A stretch of 64,000 bases of DNA, taken from Salminus brasiliensis (lineage: Eukaryota; Chordata; Actinopteri; Characiformes; Bryconidae). The stretch spans positions 27,071,209 through 27,135,208 of the forward strand of contig NC_132896.1 in NCBI RefSeq assembly GCF_030463535.1, written 5' to 3'. A program made the position numbers and the translations under genes. Positions 11,079-21,295 of the stretch are shown here, piece after piece (the first letter of the stretch is position 1; each line of letters starts with the position of its first letter). The notes under the pieces are model-generated. The model was not told where the DNA came from and searched no databases. It saw nothing but the letters and a program-made list of their open reading frames with translations.

Positions 11079-12200
11079 ATGGGCCCTTCAGATCCAGCAA
11101 ATGGCACAAGTGACATTGCCTGTGGAGGAGGAGGAGGAGAAGACCATGGCCTGGCCAATGACAGCATAGATCTTCATAAACCCATGTTTGTGGATGACAT
11201 CACCAAGCACCTGAGCGTCCAGATTGCCCTCATAACAGCTTATTCCCTCATAATCCTGCTTGGTCTGGTGGGTAATGCGTTGGTCATTTACATGATCATT
11301 CTGTACAGAAACATGCGCACCGTTACCAACTACTTCATCGCCAACCTTGCTCTGGCCGACCTGATGGTGGACACTATGTGCTTGCCCTTTACCTTGGCAT
11401 ACACCTTGCTGGATGAGTGGAAGTTTGGGGCGGTGATGTGTCACATGGTGCCTTACGCCCAAGCTCTAAGCGTCCATGTGTCCATCCTGACCCTCACAGT
11501 CATCGCCCTGGAGCGCTACAGGTGCATCGTGTTCCACCTGGGCCAGCGGCTGACCAGGTGCGCTAGCTTCATCATCATCGGCCTCACGTGGGCCTTCGCC
11601 GCCATCCTGGCGGGGCCTCTGGCGATCTTCCGGGAGTACCGCTACGAGGAGATCCCCTACATCAACTTACGGATCGCTGTGTGCTCTGAAAAGTGGCCCC
11701 ATGGCACAAACCGGGACGCCATCATCTACAGCCTCTCTATGCTTCTTCTGCAGTACGTCTTCCCACTCGGGATTATAAGCTATGCTTACGTGTGCATCTG
11801 GGTCAAGCTGAAGAACCATGTGAGCCCGTCCAACCGCAACGACAACATCAGCCGCCGCAAGAAGACTACCAAGATGCTGGCCCTGGTGGTCGTGGTCTTT
11901 GCCGTGTGCTGGCTCCCCTTTCACGTGTTCCAGCTGGCCAGTGACCTTGACCTGGTCCTCAAGTTCAAAGAGTACAAGCTTCTTTACACCTTGTTTCACA
12001 TCGTGGCCATGTGCTCGACCTTCACCAACCCGCTGCTCTACGGCTGGATGAACAAGAACTACAGGAACGGCTTCCTTATGTTCTTCCGCTGCGAGCACAA
12101 GCCCGACACCATCCACCCTGAGGGATCCTTCCGGACTCGGTCGCTGCGAGGCCTGATCGTCAACGGCTACAACGACGGGCAACCCGCCACCGCTGTCTGA
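11079..12200 (+). CDS. npy7r: Neuropeptide Y receptor of the Y2 subfamily, most likely Y7
   Basis: A 373-residue class A GPCR encoded by one uninterrupted exon. It is a Gi-coupled cell-surface receptor for NPY/PYY peptides. Visible landmarks are N-glycosylation sequons at residues 8 and 27; G65-N66 in TM1; LALAD with D94 in TM2; C121 and C202 as the conserved disulfide pair; ERY (145-147) at the end of TM3; W171 in TM4; CWLPFH (277-282) in TM6; NPLLY (317-321) in TM7; and a palmitoylation-type Cys at 338. Words such as AYTL..EW, REYR, CSEKWP, LKNHVSP and EYKLLYT place it in the Y2/Y7 branch. I prefer Y7 because the neighbours are prelid1 and mxd3: Y7, lost in mammals, lies in birds on the chromosome corresponding to human 5q. 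Y2 itself is the alternative. The ATG is the first in frame and precedes an acidic extracellular N-terminus. Confidence 0.8.
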   Translation: MGPSDPANGTSDIACGGGGGEDHGLANDSIDLHKPMFVDDITKHLSVQIALITAYSLIILLGLVGNALVIYMIILYRNMRTVTNYFIANLALADLMVDTMCLPFTLAYTLLDEWKFGAVMCHMVPYAQALSVHVSILTLTVIALERYRCIVFHLGQRLTRCASFIIIGLTWAFAAILAGPLAIFREYRYEEIPYINLRIAVCSEKWPHGTNRDAIIYSLSMLLLQYVFPLGIISYAYVCIWVKLKNHVSPSNRNDNISRRKKTTKMLALVVVVFAVCWLPFHVFQLASDLDLVLKFKEYKLLYTLFHIVAMCSTFTNPLLYGWMNKNYRNGFLMFFRCEHKPDTIHPEGSFRTRSLRGLIVNGYNDGQPATAV

Positions 12201-13459
12201 CCCGCCGCTGGCTCACAGACCCAGGAGCTCGAAAGTTGCTGTGAACTTCATAACCTCGATTACATTTGCTTTTCGTATTCAGACGTATTCAACAGTGTCA
12301 AGACTTTGCATGTGTTTTATTATGTATAAGGTACTACATTGCGCTGATGGCAGTTTATAATCAGTGTTTGTCAGTCTATTACGATGGAAGCGCAGAGATG
12401 AAACTAAATGGTGCAAGAGTTTCATTATGTTGTTGAGCAACTCGTGTTCTGATTTCAATGGCAGTAAATTGACATTTCCATGAGAAAGCTGTGTGATTAA
12501 AATTGCTCTATTGACAGATGACGTCTGTTCAATGGCTTAATCAACCCAGTCCCATCAGAGCACCCGGCCTTCTGTAGACGGGTGGCATCTGAATGATAAC
12601 GAATGCCAGAAAGTGCTTCATTTGTTCTTTCTCTGCATCTCCAACTGCAGCCGTGTGCCGTCCAGAAACAGTTGTGTAATCCGTTGTCACTGCGTCACTG
12701 ATTTAGCACTCGTAATGCTAACTGATGCAGGAAGTCACCTGTGTATTGCAGACAGACGAGAAGCGTGTCATCTTGAGGACAGCTTGCAGGCAGCAGCAGC
12801 AAATTCTCTCGCTCTTCAGAGACAGTGGAGAAAACATCTCCACATGTCATAAGGATGCAGAACCTACCCACAGGTCATAATTATACAGCTATGTGACATG
12901 AGGGATGCTGATGATGCTGAAAAATGATTCAAAGAGAATGATTACAGGCCCGAGTGCCTCTTTTGCATCATTTTCATTTCATTTTTGTTGATATTTTTGG
13001 GAGAGTTAATTATGCATGAAATCAGAACACTTTTTTGTCACGTTATGTTATAAAGAAACAAAGCTGTTCTCCTGTCTAGCGCCTGAACTACAGCACCATT
13101 ACATTTCCAGCAGATTCGGTTTCCATGTCCTCCATCTGGAGGTTTCTAACAAAGGCAAATGAAGCAGCTATGTTCAACTAAATGTAGGAGGCGAGCTACT
13201 TCAGACCACTGAGGGCTGACAGAGTTGCGTTTGGTCGTTTTCAGCGTGAAATGCGAGTACATTCCGCCCCCTGCTGGAATCAGTGAGAGTTGCAAATTGA
13301 CTAAACACCATATCGACCCTCAAGGTGATATTAAGGCTTCTTTGAAGCAAACTAACGTGAAAGCAGCGCTTCTGGAGAAAAAATAATATTTCTGAGAGGC
13401 GTGAGAAATATAAAACAAGGTGACAGGCAAGGTGACAAATTGCAGCGATAGAGTAGCAA

Positions 13460-13488
13460 AAAATAATAATAATAATAATAATTAAAAA

Positions 13489-13519
<31 letters not shown>

Positions 13520-13561
13520 TACAGTGTCTGTTATATTTAATCCATATTTCATCATAAATAA

Positions 13562-13599
<38 letters not shown>
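13460..13599. repeat. AAT, A and TA simple repeats
   Basis: A chain of (AAT)n, an A run, (TA)n at 13497-13521, then a second TA tract at 13563-13599. Length variation between individuals is likely. Confidence 0.9.
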
Positions 13600-13665
13600 C
13601 GCTAGCGATGTGAACACTGTTGAGCTCAGAGGGTAGATTAGACCTTATTTATGATGAAATATGGA
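13541..13665. repeat. Perfect 20-bp inverted repeat around a TA tract
   Basis: The 20 bases at 13541-13560 are the exact reverse complement of 13646-13665 (TATTTATGATGAAATATGGA), with about 85 bp between the arms including the TA tract. A MITE fragment or a simple foldback is likely. Confidence 0.8.
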
Positions 13666-14653
13666 ATAAATCTCATAACTAGTGAGATATTATAAGAAAA
13701 ATAAACGTATTCCTCTGGGCAGTTTATTAGGCATACCACACACACGCCACTATTCAAGGAGATGCAAGCCAGCATTTCCATTTGTCATTATCATCATTAT
13801 TATCATCATTATCATCATTGTTGTGATTAACGCAAATAAACGTATTAATAGATTGACACCACTAATATATATCTGAGAGTCCAATAAGGGTCATTTTCAA
13901 GCGTCATTAAAGTGAAGTCCCTGGCAGTGCACATTCAGCTGTCAGCTAGTGAACTACGACGGTCAATAGAAACGAGCAGAGGACTGTGAGAGACCGTAGC
14001 GCCTCCAATCACTCTGCAGTCACCCTTCACGCTTCAGACATTCAGAGAAAGGTGTCCCAAAACGCCAACAGTCATGAAACTGATTCTAAGAGTCGACTCG
14101 AGTCGGCACAGTTTTCCTGATTTCACAAATCTCTGTGTAGAACTGAGACCAAAAGCTTAGGAGTCGACTCTGTATTTAAAACTGCCTGGAATCAAAGAAT
14201 CGGTTCTTTGGATTCGTTTTCCAGCCCGAACAAACAACACAGTCATGTGAGGCACGCGTGCATCACCCTGAATCTTAAACCATGGCCTAAACCACACACA
14301 GCAGTACTACTAGCCCGTGATAGTATGGTATGCTACATTTTAGGCCCTGTCCACACATAGATGTTTAAAACATAGGCTTTTCTCTGTGTTTCAGCCTCCC
14401 ATCCACACAAAAACGGAATATTAAGTCACTGAACCCAGAGGACTTTGGAAACGCTGTTTTCAGTGTTTTTGTGCAGATGTGAAAAACATGTTTTTGAAAA
14501 AGTCCCAGTGTCAGCTTGTGTAGGTCGGTGCTGACTAATATCTGGATTTGCTTTCTCATCACATTGCAACAGAAAGGACTGCATTCACATTTAGAGAGAG
14601 AGAAAAACTTCAGAGACAACAGCGCTGCCATGCAGTACCATTCAATGCAATGT

Positions 14654-14654
<1 letters not shown>

Positions 14655-14710
<56 letters not shown>
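14655..14710. repeat. (AT)n microsatellite
   Basis: About 27 uninterrupted TA units. Two overlapping open frames run through it only because the repeat encodes Tyr-Ile. Confidence 0.95.
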
Positions 14711-14713
<3 letters not shown>

Positions 14714-14778
14714 TTTATTACTATTTTTTCCTTGTATAAATCAGGTTTTTGGTCTGAATAAGAGGTCGCTTTATTCAC

Positions 14779-14880
14779 AGAGGTCCCATACTTAAGTAAA
14801 AGTACAAATATTCCAGTTTGAAAATACTTAAGTAAACGTTACAGTATAAAATACTCAATTAAAAGTACAAAGGTACACCC
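14779..14880. mobile_element. Fragment of a dispersed repeat (ACTTAAGTAAAAGTAC type)
   Basis: The stretch repeats ACTTAAGTAAAAGTACAAAT-like words. From memory, such sequence is very common at the ends of hAT-like non-autonomous elements in teleost genomes. The other end was not located, so the extent is uncertain. Confidence 0.4.
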
Positions 14881-16392
14881 TCCTGACTGTACTTAAACTA
14901 AAACAATTGTGTTTCTTTAAAAACAGGCTTTGAATTTCTTGATTTTAAACATTTCCTGAAATCATTTTTGAGATACAGATGAACACGACCATGAAGACTG
15001 AGTGAACAATGGTTTAGAAGGTGCTAGAAGCATCATCCTCATTATCATCATACAAATGATGACAAATTATACAAAATACTAAAAACTATAATCTCTGCTT
15101 GTTTGTACAACAAAAACTTAAAGACAGACATCATCAAAATTCAGGGTTATATTCAGTTCACAGATGATCAGTGTGGTAATGCAACTGTCCTCGGCTCTGA
15201 CACCCTGGACATGTTTCTGTCTTTTCACTCAGACCTTGACTTGAACTAATTTACTGATATACTGTTTTAGTATTTCTTTGGCATCATAATAATATCAAAT
15301 TATAGTCATTTTTGCACTAAAAAGTCAAATCTGACCCCACCCATCTGAAATCAACAACCCCACTCCCACTCCCCCTGCTGTGTAACTGTTGGTTTCCAGT
15401 TATTTACTGGTTTTTAAGAACTTGGTGGTAAAGATGCAGTTTATCCAGAAAGCTGGTGAAATGTCCACCTCTATCACTGTGGTCCAGTCAGGTTTGGAAA
15501 CCTGTTTTTCAGACCACTGAAACCCCGGCATTCTCACCTCAGCCAGGCAAACTGATTTAACTCTACTGACCTGGAGAAACTGACTGGCAACATTAATCCA
15601 TATTAAACACTGTTAGCTAACTGCATATAGATGCCTTTGAGAACACTGGGTATAACAGTAGCTTAAACATAGTAATAAACATAGTAACATAGCAGTAAAC
15701 ATAGTAGTTTTACTTCAGATTTAGCTTATTTATATGTGTGAACCATCATCTGATTCAGCTCCTCAGTGTGTCTGACCGAGCAGCCTCTGATACACACCTC
15801 TGACAATTTTACTTCGGACCGAACCGGACAGATATCAGCTGTGATCTGGGCATCATAAAGGTAGATAGAGGCTGTAGATCACTGTAGATCATTTAGTTAA
15901 ACATTATAATACAGTAGAAAGAGGAGAAACACGTTCTCACAGAACTCACTCTAATGCATGGAGCCAAGACACCGAACCTCTGTCAGTGCGGTTCATCACA
16001 TTACATATTTAAATAGTTTCACAGGGATTATTTTGGAAACAGTTTAAATCAGATTACAGAACCGAAGCTCAGCTCTGCTTATGTTTCACACGAACCAAAG
16101 CTTTCACAGATTCAGCAGAACAGCCGTGAGCACAATTAGCTGCCTGATTAGAAATGTAGGGAGTAGAAATAAAAAGTACAGAAACAAAATACCTGCCTGC
16201 TTATTCACTATCCCCAACATATGAAAATCCAGATCACTAAATAGAGCACTAATATAGGGAACACAATTCAACAAGGTACAAACGGTTTCGAACACTTCAC
16301 ACACGTTGTGTGTGAGCTCATTGATGTGTGGCAGCATAAGCAATTTGAATGTAGGCCTTCCTACATTCACAAATTATGGGTATTTATGGCTA

Positions 16393-16560
16393 ATTATGGG
16401 CAAATAAAAAGGTAAAGGTGCACGTATTTGTCACTTTACATTGTACAGCAAAATATGTCCTCCACATTGAACCCACCTGTTGTAGTGAACACACACTAGT
16501 AAACTAGGGGCAGTGAGTACACACACACCCAGAGCGGTGGGCAGCCAACTCCAGTGGGAC
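16393..16560 (-). repeat. Partial SINE (tail half), minus strand
   Basis: On the minus strand this reads CCCACCGCTCTGGGTGTGTG, then CACTGCCCCTAGTTTACTAG, then a GGGTT.AATG.GGAGGACA stretch. It matches the second half of the plus-strand SINE at 16691-16980 but lacks the tRNA-like head. Confidence 0.8.
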
Positions 16561-16690
16561 TCCAGTAGGATTCTTCATGGGATTCTCAGTATAAAGTACA
16601 CCAAATTAGAACTGACTTGGCAAGTTCGACTCCAGAGGACGGGATGATTACAATAATTTTGCAATGGGAGCAACAGCATGGTGCGTAATG

Positions 16691-16872
16691 GGGCAGTGGT
16701 GGCTCAGCGGTTAGAGTGCCGGGCTGTCGATAACAGGGTTGTGGGTTCGATTCTCGGGCTTGGCAAGCTGCCACTGTTGGGCCCTTGAGCAAGGCCCTTT
16801 ACCCTCTCTGCTCCCTGGGAGCTGGAGTTGGCTGCCCACCGCTCTGGGTGTGTGTACTCACTGCCCCTAGTT

Positions 16873-16918
<46 letters not shown>

Positions 16919-16980
16919 CACTACCACAGATGGGTTAAATGCGGAGGACACATTTCGCTGTGCACCAAAAAAAAAAAAAA
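16691..16980 (+). repeat. tRNA-derived SINE, full-length-looking copy
   Basis: The head has an A box (GTGGCTCAGCGGTTAGAG) and a B box (GGGTTCGATTCTCGGGC) of a tRNA-type pol III promoter. A conserved body follows (TGCCACTGTTGGGCCCTTGA), then a GT tract (16879-16917), the TGGGTTAAATGCGGAGGACA stretch and an A run at 16967-16981. A second copy, without the GT tract, is at 60266. Confidence 0.85.
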
Positions 16981-17569
16981 ATCCTGCATTCTGGGATATT
17001 TGACAAGTCCACTCAAATCACACCCTGACACATCCTCGATAACACAGGCATTCAGACTGTACTCAGCTACATGCGTACTAATGAATGGAGCAGTGCAGCA
17101 GTTTTCACCAGTCCACAGGAACACAAGAAATTGAGAATCGGCCATCGTTTGTAAGCTATTGCAGTGCATTTGGGGATGGTTTGAGTGCACTGTGTTTTCG
17201 GACACCACTACAAAATGGTGAAACCCCAAAATAGTGCACTATATAGTGAAAAAGACAGGAAATGTGTGCACTGTATTTACACGTCGTTACACGTTCTTAT
17301 TAGCACCCCCTGCTGGGCTGGCACAGTCGATGGAGCGATGGGGTCGTTTTTTGCTTGTCTTGTGGATAAAAAAAAATGTTGAAACTCCTCTGAAGATGGA
17401 AAAAAATCCATGTTTTCAAAAAATCCATGTTTTCAAAAAAGTTGGACATGTGTGAATGGATCCTTCTACTCTGTAAGGGCTGGAACATTAGCTGGGTAAT
17501 TAACTAAAAGCGAGCAGTGGGTAAAAAGTAGGGAATAGGGAGCAGTGGGTAGGGGGTAGGGCCTAGGGC

Positions 17570-17767
17570 CTGATCGTGTCGGAACGGGACGAACCCAGTT
17601 GTGGGGCAGGGCTCAGTCCTGCATCAGCGCCGCTGCTTTCTGCACGTTTCCCCTTCAGCGCTGTGGCGGAAGTGTCGACCCTCACGTCTCTCGTGTTCCG
17701 AGCGTGCCGGAGGGCGGACGGAGGAGAATGGCAGAGTATTCAAGCTAAACGGACTTTCCATACCCTG
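17570..17767 (+). promoter_or_regulatory. prelid1: prelid1 promoter region and non-coding first exon
   Basis: A CpG-rich stretch (many CG dinucleotides against a depleted background) ends in a donor at 17767/17768 (TACCCTG then GTAAAT). It would splice to the acceptor ending at 19422 (TTTTTTCCATGCAG), 30 bases before the prelid1 ATG. A 6-codon upstream ORF (ATG at 17728) ends before the donor. The transcription start site is not determined. Confidence 0.6.
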
Positions 17768-18116
17768 GTAAATATCTCCCCGCGTTCATGTGTCAGCCTG
17801 CGTTTTTAATCTTCAGTTAAAGTTAATTTTCGAACACGTAATTAAATGATTTCATTCAGAGGTTAGCCCCTAGCCTAGCCTGGGCTCTGTACCTGCATAT
17901 AGCATGCTAATGCTAATGCTAATGCTAACGGTCCGGAAGGGAGGACACGCCGTTCAGCAGGTTCTGAAATTCAAGGGCAGCCGCAGGTTGGACTGAGTTT
18001 GGTATCTGGTCCGGGTTATTAAATGACCTGCTTAACCTCTTGTGACAAATATGCTGCTATTTTAATGTTGTGGGTGACTTTAGGGCTGCTGGTTTTGGCT
18101 GCATGTCATGTCACTG

Positions 18117-18462
18117 TGATTTTGGGTGATTTTGGGTGATGATGGGTGATTTTGGGTGAATATGGGTGATGATGGGTGATGATGGGTGATGATGGGTGAT
18201 TTTGGGTGAATATGGGTGATTATGGGTGAATATGGGTGATTATGGGTGATGATGGGTGATGATGGGTGATTTTGGGTGATGATGGGTGATGATGGGTGAT
18301 TATGGGTGATGATGGGTGATGATGGGTGATGATGGGTGATTATGGGTGAATATGGGTGATGATGGGTGATTTTGGGTGAATATGGGTGATGATGGGTGAT
18401 TTTGGGTGATGATGGGTGATTTTGGGTGATGATGGGTGATTTTGGGTGATTATGGGTGATTA
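18117..18462. repeat. 10-bp minisatellite (TGGGTGAT..) in prelid1 intron 1
   Basis: About 34 tandem copies of a 10-bp unit, mostly GATGGGTGAT with TTTGGGTGAT, TATGGGTGAT and TATGGGTGAA variants. The variants appear in short blocks, a sign of unit-by-unit expansion. Confidence 0.95.
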
Positions 18463-19159
18463 CAGCAGTGCAGTAAATTAATACTAATAGCCTTAATATT
18501 AAAAACAGTGTTCGCCACGAAGATGATCAGGGTTTTAATCAGACAGCATTAGTTGTTTTTCACTTTGAGAGCTTTAGTTTTACCTAACTTAAGCTCTTAA
18601 AGTATGTAAGTAGAAAAATAACATTTAAAGATTTATTAATAGCTAAATAATTCCCTCATTAATACATCGTTTCCCTCAATTTAGCTAAAGCCTCCCTCTA
18701 AGCTGATGGGTTTTTTTTTTCATTGATGAAACGATTTATTAAATCGAGAAAAAATAGAAAATATGTAAAATATCTGTATGATTTTTTTATTTTTACCTAT
18801 TATTTTTATTTTTACTTTTACTTTAATACTTTAGGTACTGTGTAGCTTTTGCTCTGTGTGTATGTATGGGGTTTCTGCATTAACATCAATATCATTGAAG
18901 CTAAATCTGCAAAGCTTCTCTCAAAGCTGATCATATTTTATCATATTTTAGTCCTGTTCAGTTATTTGTAATGTGTTAATGCTGTTAACACAATTCTGAT
19001 TGTTTTTAAACGTAAAATTGGAAAGTTTTTTTCAGATTTATCTGTAAATGATGGTCATATTATGAAATATGGCATATATATGTATATGTGAGATATGTAT
19101 AATGTACAAATGTACACGTTCCAGTAAACATTAAGTGCATTAGTGCCTTGAAGCACATT

Positions 19160-19345
19160 TATGTCATTTAGATAATGCTCTTATCCAGAGGAACTTACAT
19201 TTAAATCATGATCCACGGGTGGGTGATTGTAGGTTAGGACTTTCATTGGTGTAGCCTGGTGTGCTTGACTGCCTGTGGATTTGAACCCTAGTCCGTGACT
19301 GTGACTGGGCGTGGGGGTGTTAGCCACTATGCTTCACCAACCAAA
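19160..19345 (-). repeat. SINE-like element with L2-type tail, diverged copy
   Basis: The left end (CATTTATGTCATTTAGATAA followed by TGCTCTTATCCAGAGGAACT) is the reverse complement of a tail found at 35150, 39700 and 60040. The right end has a diverged tRNA B-box-like sequence on the minus strand. Confidence 0.6.
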
Positions 19346-19452
19346 GCATCTTGACCAATGTAAAATTTTATGATACGCTTTTGTTCATCTTAATGTTTTG
19401 CTTGTGTGTTTTTTCCATGCAGTTCTTTGCCAATGCGGTGTAAGTGGGAACA

Positions 19453-21295
19453 ATGGTGAAGTATTTCAGTTGTGCGGGATTTCTTAAAGGCACATGGGAC
19501 CAAGTGTCTGTAGCGTTTTGGCAAAGATACCCTAACCCTTACAGGTAAAAAAAAAAAACAAAACTGTGATATATATTTTTTCTCGATTGTCTGCTTTTGT
19601 GATATAAAATGTATCTATTCAATAGAAGTGAATCATAATTTAAGACACAAAAGAAGATTAGTTCTCATGTAATCCTTGTTCCCACCCCACCTTTTTTCCC
19701 CCAGTAATCATGTTTTGACTGAAGACATCGTCTTTCGGGAGGTGACTCCTGATAACCGTCTCCTCTCCAGACGGCTCTTGACCAAAACCAGCCGAGCACC
19801 TCGCTGGGCAGAGAAATTCTTGCCCGCTCACATGGCCCGCAAGGCCTACATCATTGAGGACTCTGTAGTGGATCCTAAGAACAGAACAATGGTCACTCTC
19901 ACATGGAATATCAGCCATGCACGGGTCATGGTGAGCTGCACCTAATCTTATTATTTCCCTTTCTCCCAGTTTTAGTTCAACTCTGCATCATTGCTTTCTC
20001 CTGTTGTGTTCAGGCTGCAGTCATGGCATAGTTTCTGGGCCAATATGGCTTTTAAAGAGCCTATTGGCTAGTTTTATTGTAGATGATTATGAAATTATAT
20101 GCAGGTTTACTGTAGGTGTCTGTGGCTTTAACATTCCAACCAAGAACTGCTGAACCAGCTCTAAAGCCAGGATTATCTCTGGCTTTACTAATACAGAAAG
20201 CACAATTATTCAAAAGCCTCTGCTTTTATGGTACAGGTCACAGCAGAGCACTGCAGTAGTTTTTAACTGAGACTTTCACCTTAAATAATCTGGTTCTCAG
20301 ATAATTATTAACTATCATCTTACGCTTCAGTAGTAATCATAGGATTACTATAATTACAATGGCTGAGAAATGAGTGGGTTTTGTTTTTGTTAACCATCAA
20401 TCACTAAAAGATTCCAACTTTATAGTCTGAGAACCAAGAGAACACGGCCCCCTTTTGTGAATTTTCTGAATTGTGTAGTTTTCAGTAGTAAAATCCCCTT
20501 CTTAAGTTTCATACCAGCTGGTTTTGTCTGCAGTTGTAACTTGTTTGTCTTCTTCCATCAGTCTGTGGAGGAGCGCTGTGTGTACAGAGTGAACCCCGAC
20601 AACAGCAACTGGACAGAGATCAAGAGAGAGGCTTGGATCTCATCCAGCCTGTACGGCCTCTCAAGAGCGGTTCAGGTCAGTGGGGCAAAGGGCATCCATC
20701 ACTATGGAAACACTGAAAAGTCAGGGGGGGTTTGAATAACTGGTTCCAGTAGCGTCTCGCATTTTGTGCTACGTTACTCTTATAACCTATAAAATTACCA
20801 GCAGTCTCTAAAAATAGCACAACCAGTACTGACTGGTGGTGAGGGTGTACGTCTCGTGGTGTGTTGACAGCTGAACAGCTGTTTAGTCTGTGCTTAAATT
20901 ACTTCAGTTAACCTCCAGCATTACTTGGCAATAGCATGCATTTTCGTTTCTCTAAACGGTCTCTCTTTTCATCAACTCTAGGAATTTGGCCTCGCCAGGT
21001 TTAAGAGCAGCGTCACAAAGACTATGAAAGGCTTTGAATATGTCTTGGCCAAAATGCAGGGTAAGAATTTCTCAGCTCTTCATGCTTGAAGTTGTACGGT
21101 AGAGAGAGCTCGATGAATTATTAGTTGGGCTGTAATTCTATCTTTTGCTAAGCTGCATTTAATTATTATGCAGGTGAAACACCCACGCGAACGCTGGCAG
21201 AGACGGCGACTGAGAAGGCTCGTGAGACCGCACTTGCTGCTAAAGAGAAGGCGAAAGGCTTGGCCTCTCAAGCACAGAAGAAGCAATATGTATGA
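19453..21295 (+). CDS. prelid1: PRELI domain-containing protein 1 (mitochondrial lipid transfer)
   Basis: Five coding exons, 19453-19544, 19705-19930, 20562-20675, 20982-21060 and 21174-21295, join to 633 nt (210 aa; human PRELID1 is about 219). All boundaries are GT-AG and in frame. PRELID1 works in the mitochondrial intermembrane space with TRIAP1, carrying phosphatidic acid to the inner membrane for cardiolipin synthesis. The PRELI/MSF1 domain spans about residues 1-172, beginning MVKYFSCAGFLKGTWDQV and including FREVTPDNRL and PRWAEKFLPA. The C-terminal tail is rich in Ala/Lys/Glu (TATEKARETALAAKEKAKG), the LEA-like segment of this family. Fish may have two paralogues and I cannot tell a from b. 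Poly(A) signals lie at about 21912 and 21985. Confidence 0.93.

Larger units (their letters stand above)
12201..17569. other. npy7r 3' UTR and repeat-rich spacer
   Basis: The first few hundred bases are presumably the receptor 3' UTR; no strong poly(A) signal stands out. The rest carries AT microsatellites (13497-13597, 14655-14710), a palindrome (13541-13665), a dispersed repeat beginning with ACTTAAGTAAAAGTAC (14790), and SINE-like copies in both orientations (16393-16980). No coding exon is supportable. Confidence 0.6.

Noticed and set aside
11667-12182. 171-codon minus-strand frame
   Set aside because: Antisense shadow of the GC-rich receptor exon.
18117-18462. CRISPR-like regular array
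   Set aside because: Units are 10 bp with no spacers; it is a minisatellite in a vertebrate intron.
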